A stretch of 64,000 nucleotides of DNA. Source: Polydactylus sextarius. Its lineage: Eukaryota; Chordata; Actinopteri; Polynemidae. Made by a program: the position numbers and the translations under genes. The stretch spans positions 8,452,327-8,516,326 of the forward strand of contig CM028928.1 in assembly GCA_016801845.1 (NCBI GenBank), written 5' to 3'. The notes beneath the pieces are model-generated. The model worked only from the letters and a program-made list of their open reading frames with translations, was not told where the DNA came from and made no database searches. Shown here piece after piece: positions 41,552 to 56,200 of this stretch. The stretch's first letter is position 1. The number at the start of each line of letters is the position of its first letter.

Positions 41552-42499
41552 GACTTCAAATCCATTCAGTGTGAATGGTGCTTAATAAATAAATAAATGC
41601 TTAATAAATGTAATTTTTAAAATAAATAAATAATAAAAAAATAATTTCTAACCGACAACAATTATCTGCTCCCTGAACATTTAGATCGAAATGAAAAAAA
41701 AAACAAACAAAAAAAGCAAACAAAAACACAAATAAACCATAAAAATAAATAATTCAAAAATACTGATAAAAAAATAAATGAATATTACGTCATCATGCTC
41801 TCATCGGATATTTTGGACAAAGTAGAAAGTAGCAAAATAAAATAAAATAAAATAAAATAAAATATATATATATATATGTTCTGGTATGTTTTATATGGAT
41901 TGTTGTTGTTTTTGGGTTAAACGAGGAAACGACATTTTAATCATGTTTACAGGTTTAAACTGTGTAGATAAGACCGCGACACTGCAATCTGATTTTAACT
42001 AGACGTCAAATTTTTGATTACGATTACGATTAAACAGAGTTTATTTACTGAAAATCCATCTTCATTTCCGGTAGTTTCACTGGAACGGTTTGTTTGTCCA
42101 AAGCAAATAAACAAATAAATAAACAAAAAATAAATAAATGAAAAATTAAGCAGCGTATATTTGAGCGTCTTTTTGACAGTTTCATTATATTTCTTTATTT
42201 TTAAAGAACGCACAAATTATTTCTAATATAATTTAATTAACACGGTTAATTTCTATCGCCATCTTTCCGCTACAGATATTTATTAACCGATTACAATAAA
42301 CCAGTAATTACAGCGGTAATAAAGTAAATGATAATAGTAAAATAAAAAAATCTTAAAACATAAGAAAACATGAGGTGTTTTGCTGTAAATTGCTTAAACG
42401 GGAGTCACGTGAAAGGATTTTTTTTTTATATATATATATATATAAAGAGAAGAAGAGAAGAATAAAATGGGTCAAGAACAAAGCACGAGGCGTCTGAGA

Positions 42500-45400
42500 G
42501 AGTTAAGCAGAACAAGTGCTTTAATTGGTTTGAGTGAACGCATATGGAATGGAGTGTATCATCATCATCATCATCATCAACTGTGAAGAATAAACATACA
42601 ACATCAGTTTGGCCTTTCTGTCATTGAAAGGGAACTTTCACCAACCGTTGTCAAACAGCAATACACAGACACACACACTCACACATACACACACAGTAAT
42701 GCTGAAGTCTTTTAGATGATCTGGTCTAAAAGAATTCGGGGCTGTTGTGAGGCCAAAGCTCGACCTGCCAGGGTGTGATGATTGCATGTAGATTCAACGG
42801 GCTCCTATCGATTTTAATCGAGCACTTCCAATTTTCATTGATCTTTTTTATTTATTTTTAAACCACAAAGATGCGTTGATGTTTCAATTTAAAAGCCAAA
42901 AAGAAACGTCACCAGCTCTCGCAGGTCTTTGCTTGGCCTCGCGTCGTTAAGCGTTTCAATTTTCACGTTTAAATTTCCCTTAACACTTAATATAAACCAC
43001 ATGAACACAGGCCTGGTTTCCCCCACAAATGTATGTTCACATGAGCAATGTGCATCTTACTTCTCTCCCAATAAGAAAAAATAAAAAAAATTAAAATAAA
43101 TTAAAATAAAATCAAATTAAAAAAAAAAAAAAAAAAAAAAACAAAAAAACAAAAAAAACAAAGACAGTTGGTTTGTTCAGACACGTTACACAAATACACA
43201 ATGTTCTTCAAGCTCATGTTGGGAGGGGGTTGTTTCTGACTGCTGAGAGATGCGTTTTGGCAAATCAACCCTGGCAGCAGGTCGACTGTTGATGGGGTTA
43301 ATGAGTGAAGGAGCTCATTCATGAGAGGAGTCATAAAAGCAAAGACTTGTTTTATTTCAAGGTGCAGCAGCAGCAGCAGTAGGACGTATGTACTATTATT
43401 ATTATTTTTATTATTATTATTGTCTTTAATTTTGCATCTGTTAAAAGTCTGGCGTTGCCTTCCTCACATGAGATCCAGAGTTATTATTTCAAAAACACAA
43501 AATGAAACAAAAAAAGAGAGAAAACAAAGGAGAAAAAAAAAAAAAAAAAAAAAACACTCTCCCAGCATGCACTGCTCTGTTTTCTACATTTGCTAATGTT
43601 TGACTAAAGGAGAGCAAACAGAGCAAAGCAGGACTAGAAGGAGATTGCGTTCCCTTGTTCCCTGGTTTTTTATTTTCTTCTTCCTTACGACAAAACCTAC
43701 GGCCGTTGTTACTACACGACGACAGAAATAACAAAATAGCCCATTTAAATTGACAGCACACGCAAATATCGACTAACCACTTACTTGGGATGAACTATCA
43801 AGCTGATAAATCTCCCTGATATCAAGCAGGTGTTGTGGGTCACACTGACAGACGGGTAGAGAGGTAAGGAAGCAGCAGTGGGAACAGAAACCAGATTGAG
43901 GACTTAAATGAGGAAACGCACAACGTTGGAAGGTGAGTGATTTTTTTTTTTTTTTTTGGACGAACACATTCCTGAAATGCTTCTGTATGTTTTGTTGTTG
44001 TTGTTGTTGTTTGTGGAGGAAAAAAGTGATGAAGATGCTGACAGACTCCTGAGGCGGGACAAAAGCTTGACGAAACACAATCACGACACACACGCACACA
44101 CACACATACACACACACACACACATGCCACAATGCACTTTTTCACACAAACGTTCTTTATAAAGGCAGGAACAGCATGAAAGTAGTAGTAGTAGTAGTAG
44201 TAGTAGAAGAAGAAGAAGAAGAAGGGATTAATATCAGCAGACACCACCTCCAGTCTGAGCAGGAGGAGGATGACGCTCGTACACACTGAATAATCAGGTG
44301 GCGGATCTGAATGTACACAACTGAAACTGATCCACCACCTTTAAATTTAAGACATCTATTCACTTGTTGTTTTTGTCGGTTAAAACACAATCATTAGAAT
44401 GGTTTTATACTTAAACTGACTGAATAACATGAACAGATAGAAACAGAAGAAGAGGAGGAGGAAGAGGGGGTCGAAAGTAAAGTTTGAAATGATGTATTTT
44501 AACGTAAACACCCTATTATTAAAATAACCTTTTACCTTTTTTTTTTTTTTAAAAAAAGATTACAAAATATAAAATTAAATCATTTTGGAGTATAAAGGCA
44601 CACATGTTGCACAGTGTATACAATGAGAACAGTTATTTAAAGCATGGTAAGGGACTATTTTTTTTTCTTTTTTTTCTTTTTTTAACGCTGAACAGCTCAC
44701 AAATGTGGTTAAAGTGAAGGGACACAGAGAGAACCTGAAGAGCCAACAACACAGACTTAGAGGGTGAAGGAAACGTTGTCCTGTGACATGCAATTTTTTT
44801 TTTTTTTTTTTCCACGACATTTTTTTTTCTTTTCCTTTTTTGTAACATACATTTATGCTAAGCATTGTATAAATTCAAGCAGTATCATTCTTCATTTACC
44901 ACAGCACCATCATTCATACCAACGGGTGGCTCCTTTTTTCTGGTTTCTTTTTCTTTTTAAATACAACTATATTTCATGACTAAAATCCAATGTAAAAATA
45001 TAAATGTGAATATAATCTATGATATCTAAACAAACATATTGTGATGGAAGCTTTCTGCGCGGCTAAGAATAGTCTAGGAGGACGACTTTACTTGTTTTAG
45101 TTGGTTATCCAGAGGTGATACACAACGTCACACGCACGACAACTTTTCTCACTTACATACAAGTATATTGCATTTCCCTTGTTAAGACCATATCGACTAA
45201 TTGGGATCATATATTTGTAACATTTGGTTCCTTTCCTCTTGTGCAAAATATACAAAAAAAAAAAAAAAAAATCATTACCACATCAATTCATAAAACCGCC
45301 AAATTCAAACACAGATAAACCACCTTTTTTTAAAAAAAAAAAAATAAAAAAAATATCAACAGTTAACAACACAACAATGAATAACAGACTCACGGCGGAG

Positions 45401-46825
45401 GTTAGAGAAGAGAAAGATGCCGTTTGTGTTAATGACTTAACGTGTATCTTTACATCTGCAGCTACTCTTCCCAACCTCTTCCCTCCCCCTCCGATATAAC
45501 TTTTGAACACTGTCACACACACGCGCACGCTGTTCGCCATCACTGGGTGTGTGCTGGTACGATGCTGGAGGTAAACCGTCTACTTTGTTTTTTTTTTTTT
45601 GTTTGTTTGTTTTTCTAATTTTTTAATTTTGTCTTTTTTTTTTTTTTTTTTCCTTTGCCCTAAACGCTGTCGCCTGGTCCCAAAACCCATCACCACGGAG
45701 CAGTAGCCGAATGCATCACGTGTGGTAAAGGCTGGTTTACAAACGCCCTGTAAACAGAACTTTTTTCCCCATTCTTCCCACTTTTGCTGCCATGGCGGTA
45801 AATTCTTAAGTGGTCCCCACAGATGTGATGGGATTTGAGATCAGGTTTCAAAAGACTGGATTCTAAGAGAGCTGAATTCCTTTTTTTTTCCTCATTGTTG
45901 CAGCACATGTAACAGAACAAGAGCTCCTAAACTCTAACAACAAATAAAAGTGCAACTTTTGCTTTGTTTTGACTTTTCTCGAAAGGTGCTGATGGCAACA
46001 GAAAGTTAAGGGCTGTTTGCGTTTCAATCTGACACCATAAATTAAAAAAAAAAAAAAAAAAAAAATCAGCGACTCTTTATCTCTTTCGCCACATTAAGAC
46101 TTCTGGGTCATTCTCTTGTCACAGGAACAGAAACCAAAACTGACAATGCCCAACATATTGAGAGTGAAAACAAGCAAATGAATCACTTGGCTCAAATCCA
46201 TCTTCTTCTCATTTTAAAAAGGTAAAGATCTCGGTCTTTCCAAATCACTCTACATCACAACAAAAACACTGAGAAAACTGAGAAACACTGAGTGTGTTTC
46301 TCAGAAACAAGTGTCTTAATTTATTGCAACAAGTGAAACCATCTCAGCTGATGAGAAGTGTTGGTTTGAGTTTGTGGCGAGAGGAAAACCCAGAAGCTTA
46401 ATTCATTCCCTGAACATGAAGGAACGGCAGGGGATAGGCAGGGGGGTGATGGAGGAGGAACCCAAACAGGAAGATTTGTTTGGCAGAGTACTTGTATAGC
46501 ATTTGGGTAGGGGTCTGGCTGTTGGCCTATTGGAAGACTGCTTCCTACTTCCTGAAATTGAAGCAATTGCATTAGGCGAGGCTCAACATAAACTTCCTCT
46601 TTACATCCCACTTCTCTTTGTGAGAGGGAACTTGTGCCGTAATCTGACCTCTGCACTCTATACAACATCATACCCTCCCAAACCTCCCCTGAATATCATA
46701 AAGGGAAAAGACAAATATAAACATCACAAATTAAAACAAACAAAAAAAAAAATCGCAGGGTGCTGGATGTTATGTTAGAGGCAATAAAAAAAGCCATATT
46801 TCCACATAAACAACCATAAAGACAA

Positions 46826-46884
<59 letters not shown>

Positions 46885-47231
46885 CATAATGACTTGGACA
46901 CTTGCTTTAAACACCCTTATCATCCAAAGTAACACGTGAACAAAACTCAACAGAGGAGAGGTTAAATGTAAACGAATGATGGTTTTTTTTTTTTTTGTTT
47001 GTTTTTTCTTTTCTTTTAGCTGCAGAGCGTGGCACCACACTGATAGAGAGAAAACAAACAGGGAGGGATGAGGAGAACAGATGAGGGAGAGTGATACAAA
47101 GCCATCACAGCACCTTATTAATTCAGCCTCTCAATGGTTTGTCTCTCCGTCACTTTTCTTCTCCGCCCCTACTCCCCCAGTTGCCCTCCCTTTTTCCAAT
47201 GTGCCTCTGTGCCACCTGTCGTTCCTGGAGG
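42500..47231 (-). other. probable pip4k2a 3'UTR
   Basis: 4.7 kb after the pip4k2a stop. On the minus strand, ATTAAA near 42520 (AATTAAAGCACTTG) could end the longest form. AATAAA signals (TTTATT on the plus strand) at 46320-46325, 43351-43356 and 42848-42853 could end shorter ones. Non-repetitive pieces such as 45040-45240 alternate with poly(A/T) runs. The extent is inferred. Confidence 0.45.
46832..46880. repeat. (AT)n microsatellite
   Basis: About 24 AT units inside the probable pip4k2a 3'UTR. Confidence 0.95.
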
Positions 47232-50200
47232 CTACGACAGAATAGTGGTGATGAAATCATAAAACCTCTTGGAGTACTGCTCTGGGTTCACCGTGGAGAT
47301 CTCTGCTCCGGCCTGCACACACACACACACACAAATGACATGAACAATATTTAGTATATTCGTCTAGTTTTGTCTAGTTTTTCATTAATTCTGTAACCAT
47401 TTAAATAAAGCTCTTGTATCCAACTACATACTCCGTGTTTGACAGTCTTGGCGGCGTGGGCAGCTTTCTTCTTGGCATCATAATGTTGCAGGATGTCTAT
47501 GACAGCCATGAAGTAAACCTCCTTCCTGGGAGCACCTGACGATTAAAACAAATAAAAACTAGATGAGAATCTTTACATCTGCAAATCAGGTAAAAAAATT
47601 AAGTATTGTTAAATATGACAAATCATCCTTGGAGCTTAAAAGCTTCAAGGATAACAGAAGGTTAACGGCACGTTTGACATAGAGTGAAAGCCTCAACATC
47701 CAGTAGGGGGAGCTCTCTGTACTCTATTTATTGTTTAACCATTAAATCCAATGCAAGTAAGTTTAATATGGATCTGTAGGCTAAAAAAAAAAAAAAAAAA
47801 AAAAAAAAAGCAAATGTAGTTGTCAACTCACTCTCATTGCTCTTGATGGCGTACACGTCAATGGCGGGATCAAACTCTCCAGGTGACAGAGGCTTGGTGC
47901 TGTCCAGGGTGTTGCTGGGGCTGTCGGGGGGCGTCCCAATGCCCCCGCCGTCGCTCTCGCCCTCCTCCTCGGCCTCGTTGTCCTCGCTCTCCACCTCCTC
48001 CTGCTCGGACCGCTCCACATCGTGGATCCCCACCAGCAGACTGTAGTCCATGAGCTTCAGCTGAGCCAGGAACTGAGGATGACGGAAGAAGGAAAAGGCA
48101 ACAGAGGAAACGAACAAAAATAAAAAAAGCACGTGTAAAGATCGTAGGAGTGTAGGTAGTAGTCAAAAGGGTGGAGAAAAAACAAAGAGGAAATGTATTA
48201 ACGCAAACAGAATTCATCGTAATCATAAGACAAAATATTTCAACACAGGCACGTCTTGCTACATAAGATGTACCCAAAGCAAATGTCACCAACATAAATG
48301 CACTATGGATTGCTAAACTGTGACTCGACCTGAAAATTTTTAGTGAGTCAACTCATACCTCCACATCTTTCCTGAGCTTCTCCAGGAACATCTTCTTGTT
48401 CTCATCGTCGATGTAGATCTTCTGCCCGTCATTGATGAAGTCATTGTCCTTGTAGGTGGGCAGCTCCTTAGCCTGCCCATTAGTATTGGAGATTAGCAAC
48501 CGAATATAAAACAGTCAAAAAAAAAACCACAACACCAAGGCGACACAGGTTTCAAACCTGAGAGGATGGAGCTGTAGCTGGAAGAGCTGGGCAAAAATGT
48601 GATAGAATTCTGGTGCTTAAATTGATAAAGTCAATTTTTCTTTTAGAAAATGAGAAACAAATAACATTTGCTCCAAATTATACAGTTTAAATTACTTAGA
48701 CACATTCCAATGTTAGTTGTGAAATTTGATAAAAACAAAGATTTAAAAAAAAGTAAAAGAAGCCACAGTGTTCCTCATCTTTTTTCCCCAGAATAGTGAA
48801 AAAAAACATCTTAATAAACTCTATACATTATTACATGGGACTATGAGACAGCATAAGACTGTCTCGTTCAACTGTAAGAATCAGGAGGTATTTCAAAATG
48901 CACGATGATGACAAAGACTGATTCATGTCAACATTGTGCTCAGATGTATTTTTCCTGCATGTTGAAATACCCACTCTGACATAAATGAGGCCTGGAGCCT
49001 GTGGTTTGTTAGACCAAACCTGTTTGTTTCAGCCAAATACAACAAACATTACGGGTAGATGATAAATTGGCCGGTAACATACAGGCAGTCTGCACGAACC
49101 AAGGCCCACCTCTTTTCAAACTTAATGATTTGATTGTATAAAAACCGTACATGCAGCATGCTCACAGTAGGGTACAGATCTTTTGATGCACTGTTTGGCA
49201 CATTTTCACATACGTGTCCACTTCTCAGCTTCATGTAATAAAGGATACTCTGGATTTTCTTTGTTTAGTTTTTTTTTTTTTTTGTACAACCTTCTTCAGT
49301 TGATTTTTGCATTAAAAAAAAATGCATCTGGTAGATCCATACACTTTGTGCTGTGAAAAACAAAACAAACAAACAAACAAAAAAATTAAAAAATGGACGT
49401 CCCAACTCAAAGCAATGAAACGTCCTTACTGGTGCTGGACTGGACACTGAAAAGCATCCATTTGTATTTGTTTCATAATAAAAGTATATTCCTCCTTAAA
49501 CAATTCAAACCATCATTGTTTATCTAGATGCTTTTCAAGAACCAGATTATGTTTTTTGCAGCTACTATTAACTGTGTTTTATTGCTCTGTAAAGCCAGCA
49601 TAGCTTTTTCGATAGATTCCCACTATTCGGCCTATTACCAGAATGAAGCAGTTTCCTATTCAAAGTGTCTATATCTGCGGCAGGTCTTAAAGGTCCTCTA
49701 AATCAGGCTGCTGCAAAACTGCTGGCAGCCTGTAGGGGGAAGAGGTGTTATGTGAGGAGAGACGGGGCCTAGTTCTGAGTCACTGAGGAAAAAGAGAGCA
49801 GGAAATGAGGTAACAGGGCAGCAGCAGTTTAGCTACTACAGCGTTTCTATAGCAGCAGAAGAGCAGCAACACATAACAGCACTCGGTAGCACTAGAATGA
49901 GTTCGAAAAGCACACTGACACACATACATACACATACAGGATACACTTTTACACAGATGAACACAGGAATACATTCTCATATAATAGGACATTTGAGCAC
50001 ATATATATATGTATATATAGAGGGAGATCTTCAATCTTGCAATACACATGGGATGAACAACTTGCTGGACTTTAACGTGACAGAGGCCGAGAGAGCGCAG
50101 CTTCACTGCAGCTTCAGAAAACACGTGAAAATATTACAAAAACACAAAAACTCTGTACCAGTTTGACAACGCATGTGCTTTAAATACAAATAACACCAAG

Positions 50201-53200
50201 AAAAAAAAAACACAGACACAAACAGCATATAGCAGAGACGACAATGCAACAGCTGGAATGTCCTTGTTGTTCAATGCTTTTAAAATTACACCACTGATAA
50301 GTCAATTAAGTCAATAAAGTAACAAAGCATTGAGCAACAGGCTTGTCCCAACCACGGTCATCACTTTTTTTTTGTTTCTCATCGAGACACGTTCATTGTC
50401 GTCAGTGCTACCTGCAGCGTGTGTCTGTGCTGTGTGTATTTGCGGCGCATGGGGTGTCAAAAAAACGATAAAGAGGTTTTGTTTTTGAAGGAAAAAAAAA
50501 AAAAAAAAAGTCTATTCATATTCGTTTTCTTTCATAAGCGTCTTCAGTGTGTTGAGCTCTGTCGGCCGCTGCAGAATATAGATAAGATGCGACATAAAAA
50601 GTAAATATGGACGCAGTGTGAGGCTGACTGCAAAGAGCGAACGTAACCAGAGAGCATTTTACAGAGCTGTCACCTGAACTTGACACCTCAGCTCACACAC
50701 TCATCCATCTTTCTACAAATTCATGCAAGAGTCTTTCTGAACTGGTTCAACACATCTTATGCCTCATGCATCATTTCCTATTTGGATTGGCCTGTTTCTG
50801 ATTTTCCTTCTTACAATGACTGAGTTATGACTGACTTTAGTAGAAAAACAAATACACCGTTATCAGAGCAGGTAGAAGAAGCAGGGTCGTTGATATGATT
50901 CAAACATGAATCTCCTTTCCTTCATTTCTTATCTACCGTGAGCTGGTTGGAGACAGTGTTGATGTCTGTTTGTCTCTGAGCAACCCTCTGTTAGGGTCGC
51001 AGCTAGTTAGTGGTTTACTAACAATGGGCTGTTCCTAGAACTTTATCTCCAGTTACTGCTTGTTTCTACCGATGTTGTCAGATACAGATTAATATCCACC
51101 GTTAGGTTTCACATCAGTGATGCGCAATTTATAAATTACAGTTTCTGACGGTAATAAATAACAGGAGAGTTTGTACCGTACTGTTTATCATCAGTCACTG
51201 TCAGTAAAAAAAAGTTATTCGATGTTGATCAATTACTAGCAGATTCATATCAAACCATGCAGACATGCAAGGCAACATGAACCGAGCACTTCATATCTCC
51301 ATTAGCGCCGTTATATGTGAACACACGGTTGAAGATGTGTGATCATTTTTTTTCTCTTTTCAAAGAAAAACAGCTCTCGCCAATGTAAGCTGAAGATAAA
51401 CAATAAATAAAACATGCTTCTTCTTGCAGTACTAATTATGTTTGTCAAATATTCCCTGTAATGACCCCCCAGAGAAAAAAAACAAACACACCACCTAACA
51501 AACCTGACTCATCTCTTAGAGTAGCTTTTAACTGAGTCAATGCTCTCCCGCTGCCAAATGCATTTATTTTACAAAACAAAGTGCAGTGGGATGTAGGACA
51601 CTCAACCAGGAAACCAGGTACTCTTCATTATATCGTGATTTCAACTCAAATTAAACTGTGTACTGTGTCTTTAATACAGCCACACTTTTTACAAAAAACA
51701 CTTCTCCCTCTGACATTTATCATATGTCTAGCAGGATGCATGTATATTCTCTGTTGTTATCGTTGGTTCCCGTTTTTATTTGACCATGCAGTGTCCTTCC
51801 TGTCAATATCACCACCTTACTCTTCCCCTTCTTGCTCTCCAGTGTTTCAGAAAACATGTAGGTGCCGTTGAGTGAGCGGTGACAAAACAAAACCAAAAAA
51901 AAAGAAAAAAGAAAAAATGGACTTTGAACTTGCTGACAAGTTGAGCGAAATGTGATCGTAAATGGAAGAAAAAATATGCAAAAAAATATGACCTTAAATA
52001 ACTATGTATCAGCTTGGAGTAGTCGAGAGGAAACGAAAATGCCCGGCCGTAAAGTAACAGTGAAATAAGATTGGTTTAATAGATCATGCCTGGTATATGA
52101 GCCCTGGTTCTCTTACATCTCTTACGTGTTTCATGGCGCAGTAAAAGCGCGTGGCAATCCGCAGTGTTTGCAGCCTTTGCTGAACGTTACCAGATTTGGG
52201 CCGCGGGGGCACATCCTCTGGTGGGGGCGGCTGCTAGAAAAAGGGGGAACGAGGAGGGAGGGGCGGTAGGGGTAGAGGAGAGGAGAGAAGAGAGGAGAGA
52301 GGAAGGGAGGAAGGAAGTTGGAGGTAAAGGCAAAGTGTTTAAAATGTAACAGAACACAACCGTTTCTTCAAATTGGTAGAGGGTTGGAAAGGGAATCAAC
52401 GCCAAAGATCCTTATGACAAGTGAATATATAACGAAAGTGTATCTGTATCCAACAGCTGTTAGTTTCATGTGTCAGGATTTTAGAGTTTGTTGTAAAAAT
52501 ATATATATATAATTAAATATCATCATATAAGAGTTTTATTCACTGTCTGCATGACTCTGGTAGAGAAAAGAAATAGCTTGGTAGTGCTATTCTACAGACA
52601 ATAAGAGCTGCGAGTAGAGGTGCAGAGCAGGGAAATAAACTAAAAGTAAACTAATTTGCTTGTTAACATCTAATCAGGTGTGGAAGTACATCTACAAGCT
52701 TACAATACTGCATGAGTGGCTACTGATAAAATATCAAGGCACGTCACACTCAGTCACACCGACACATTAAAGCCATGTGCCTCCCCGAGGAGATACCAGC
52801 CGGTGCTGGTGTGAGGACAGTAAACAAAAACAACAAACAACTGTAGCGAAACACTACTGAGTGGACAAATGCCAAGGACCAGTAGCTATTTGATAACATA
52901 CAAACACAAACTACAATTTCCAGGTGACAAAAAAAAAAAAAAAAAAAAAAAAACCTGCAAATGTACAAATAATATAAAACAAATATTTGGTTAACTTAAT
53001 TTTGGCTTTGGTTAAGATAATTTGACAGTAAAAAAAAAAAAAAAAGAAAAAGAGAAAAGAAAAGAACATGTAACCCCACTGATCTTTTGCTTGCTAAAAT
53101 GCTGTATAAATAAGGTGTCAGTCAGAGAGCCAATTGCTGCTGTTTTAATTGTCAAAACCCTAAAACAAAAACAAAAAAAAAATACAAGATCCACAGATTT

Positions 53201-56200
53201 TGTTTTATTATATCAATAGTAAAAAATAAAAAACAATGTGGGCAAAACAGAACACGTCCACAATGTGAAACAGAATGGGAGCTGATGGTCATACACATCG
53301 GAATGTGTTAGAAATGAATGTAACTTCATAAAAAAATAAAAGATGCAGAAAAAACATTAGCAAACGCATGCAGACGCATGCATGAGAGGGAGACGGTCAT
53401 GCAGTCAGGAGAAAACCCTGCCATGCTTGTTGTTTGTGTGTGTGTGTGCGTAGCAATTTGTATACACACACACTTTACCTTTGGAACAAAACACTATTTT
53501 TCCAATGTTAACGTTATGTTCACATACTGAACATTAACGGCAGAAGAATTCTTTGAAAGAAATGCATTTATTCAGAGCCACTGAGCACGTGTAGTAGGGA
53601 ACTGCAGGTTAAATTAAGCACGTCTGTATGTACAAAGGTGTTTCATGTGGAGAGACCAGCATGTCTCTTGTCAGATCTTTGACTTTGATGTCTGAACTGT
53701 AGTTGTGTCTCTGAGACTCCGTAGTAAGTCGGGGGTGAAACATGTGCGCGCATTCAAAGGTATGTCTGTAAGCACTGACTGTATTTCACATTCTGCAAGC
53801 AAGTAAAGCAGTTAAAGCTTCACCTGTGGTGGAAGTTGCAGTGTAATGCTTATTAGCTCACCGAAGGAAAAAAAAACAAAAAACAAAAAAAAACAAAAAC
53901 AAATGCAGAATTCACCATAGAGTATTGAGTCAGTGGTAGTCAGTGTTGGAAAATATCTTCATTCATGTTAGCTGGGTAAAATGTGATCTCTCTGGCTGGA
54001 CTGTAACAGAGGTTGAGCATAGAGCAGAGCCGCAGACAATCAGGTCACCCAGTAGACTCACATGTGTGTTAAATCCTCAGCGGCTTTGTTTTTCCACTCA
54101 TCTGTTTAAACCCCAATAATGTTTTGTTTCTTCTTCCATTTACAGTAGGCTATATTTAGTTTGGGGATTCCCTGAAGTCGGCCATGCCTTACGACACGGT
54201 GGCCCCTGATTAAGCCCTTGTGAAACCTGGTGGAAAGTTCAAACCCTTGTGGGTCAAAACTGTGGCAGTCTTATATAAAAACCTTTTTTTATGGTTGGAC
54301 AAACGTTTGCAGAGCAACATGTGGAGACATGCGATGGAAAAAAAAAACACTTTGGACAACCATCCTTTTCCAATAATGCAAAGCTAGCAGGTCATGAGAA
54401 CTGTCCTCCAAAATCAAGGACGCCATCAGCAGCTTTTATCACACAAAAGACCGTAGCTCCTTTCTAAAAGCAAATAAATCATCTCCATCTGCTGACACCT
54501 CCATTCGTCTCCATTGTTTAGCTAATATAATTCAACAGGAAGCAGAATGAACCATCAGGTCCTTCACAATTTTAGAGACACAATTCAATTATGACAGGTG
54601 ACTTTGTCCAAGCAGAGCCACGACCTCAAAACAGCGAGTGTCTCACAACAAACAGCAACATTCCCATCATCATCAAACACACAAACCATAGATACTGCTC
54701 ACAAACACACGCACACACACACACACACACAACCCAGTCAGATTTACTACAGGTACATAGACAATGCATAATACACAAGACTGCTCAAAGTCGTGAGACA
54801 ACATCTGATTGAATAAAACTCAAACACACACACCTTCAGACACATACTCACAACACCTAGCCTTTCACACACAGACAGCAAGCAGGAGAACTAATGGAAC
54901 AGCGAAAGCAAGGTTAGAAGGAATGAAGCAAATTAAAGAAACACAAATAGCGTGCAGGGGCTAGAGGGGGATGGTGTGATGAAGTAGGTACTAACTGAAG
55001 GAGATGGATATTTGCTACTGAGATCCCCACCCAAAGGGAAACAGCAGCAGACTCTAGTTGCGTTTGGGTCGTTTGGGTGATGACAGTAAGCCTGGATTTA
55101 TTTGAAGCTGTGTTTGTTATTGAAACCACTGGAAACGCAGTTTGTTTTCTCATTGTCTCGCTGTCCACATGGCTTTTAATGGACAAGGAGTTTGAGCAGA
55201 ATTACTGATCCATTTTGAGTATATTACATCAGTATTTAAATTTCCTGAAAATCGTATGCTGTTTAAACAATGATCCCCAGTGACTGGACACTTTGATAAC
55301 TGCCTTTTGTTCCTTACATGAAAATGACATCAGAATTTGAGACGTCAGTGCTGCGCAAGTGTCCATCTGCTCAATCCACACATGATTCTGACCTCCACTG
55401 TCATCAGAACCAGCTGTCCTTTCAGCAACATGCCTCCTGATGTGCTGAGGACAGCAGTCTGTTCAATGGACTAAAATAGTTTTTGAGCGAGCTATGCGAG
55501 GAGTAATATGAGGAGAAAATAAGTAGCGTTTGTGCCGATTCTCTCATTTCATTTGGTCCTCGACATTAGAAAGTGAAACTGTTCTTTTGTTAATTGGAGG
55601 CACTGCATTTTTTTGTATAGGTTTTAGTATTATTACTATTATTACTATTATTATTATTACGGTTTGTTTGAAACATACAGCAAAGACTAAGTGACTGTGC
55701 TAAAGTTTAAACTTGTGTGTAAGAGTTGATCCTGGCTCACGACAGGTGCCTGTACCTTCTCCTTGTCGCTGGCCTCTCTTGCCACAGTGGAACCCTAGAA
55801 AAAAATGAGCAGGAAGTTAATCTCCATAACTCAACTGTTAAAAGAAGCACTGGAAAGTCCTGCTTGTAGTGACCCTTCTAGCACTCATCCCTGCAGATAC
55901 TCATAACCCTTGTGCATGCCTGAACAAAAGCTCAGCCACTTAGGCATGCAAAGTGGAAGGACTTAAAATGGCTTCACTCTGTTCTGAGACAGGTTACCTG
56001 TCAGCCTGATGCTCTAATCCCTGTTTTAAAACATTTGTTACCCAATAGATTAAGTCTGTTAGGTTAAATATATAATCACACTCATTTGGCCAATTAAAGG
56101 TATATGCACAGATAATGAACTTTAGAAAACATTGTTGAACATTGTTTGAAATAGAAACATTATTTTATTATAGTTTTCTGAGAAATAAAAGTCAGTTTCA

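Larger units (their letters stand above)
40700..42500. other. spag6-pip4k2a convergent intergenic DNA
   Basis: AT-rich, with a GC-rich island at 41095-41300 that carries a CTCF motif, an AT array at 41461-41549 and many A-rich tracts. No gene seen. Confidence 0.6.

Noticed and set aside
49897..50166. Plus-strand frame ending NNLLDFNVTEAERAQLHCSF in pip4k2a intron 6
   Set aside because: Part looks coding-like, but it begins in CA and TATA repeats, has no matching splice sites and resembles no family I know.
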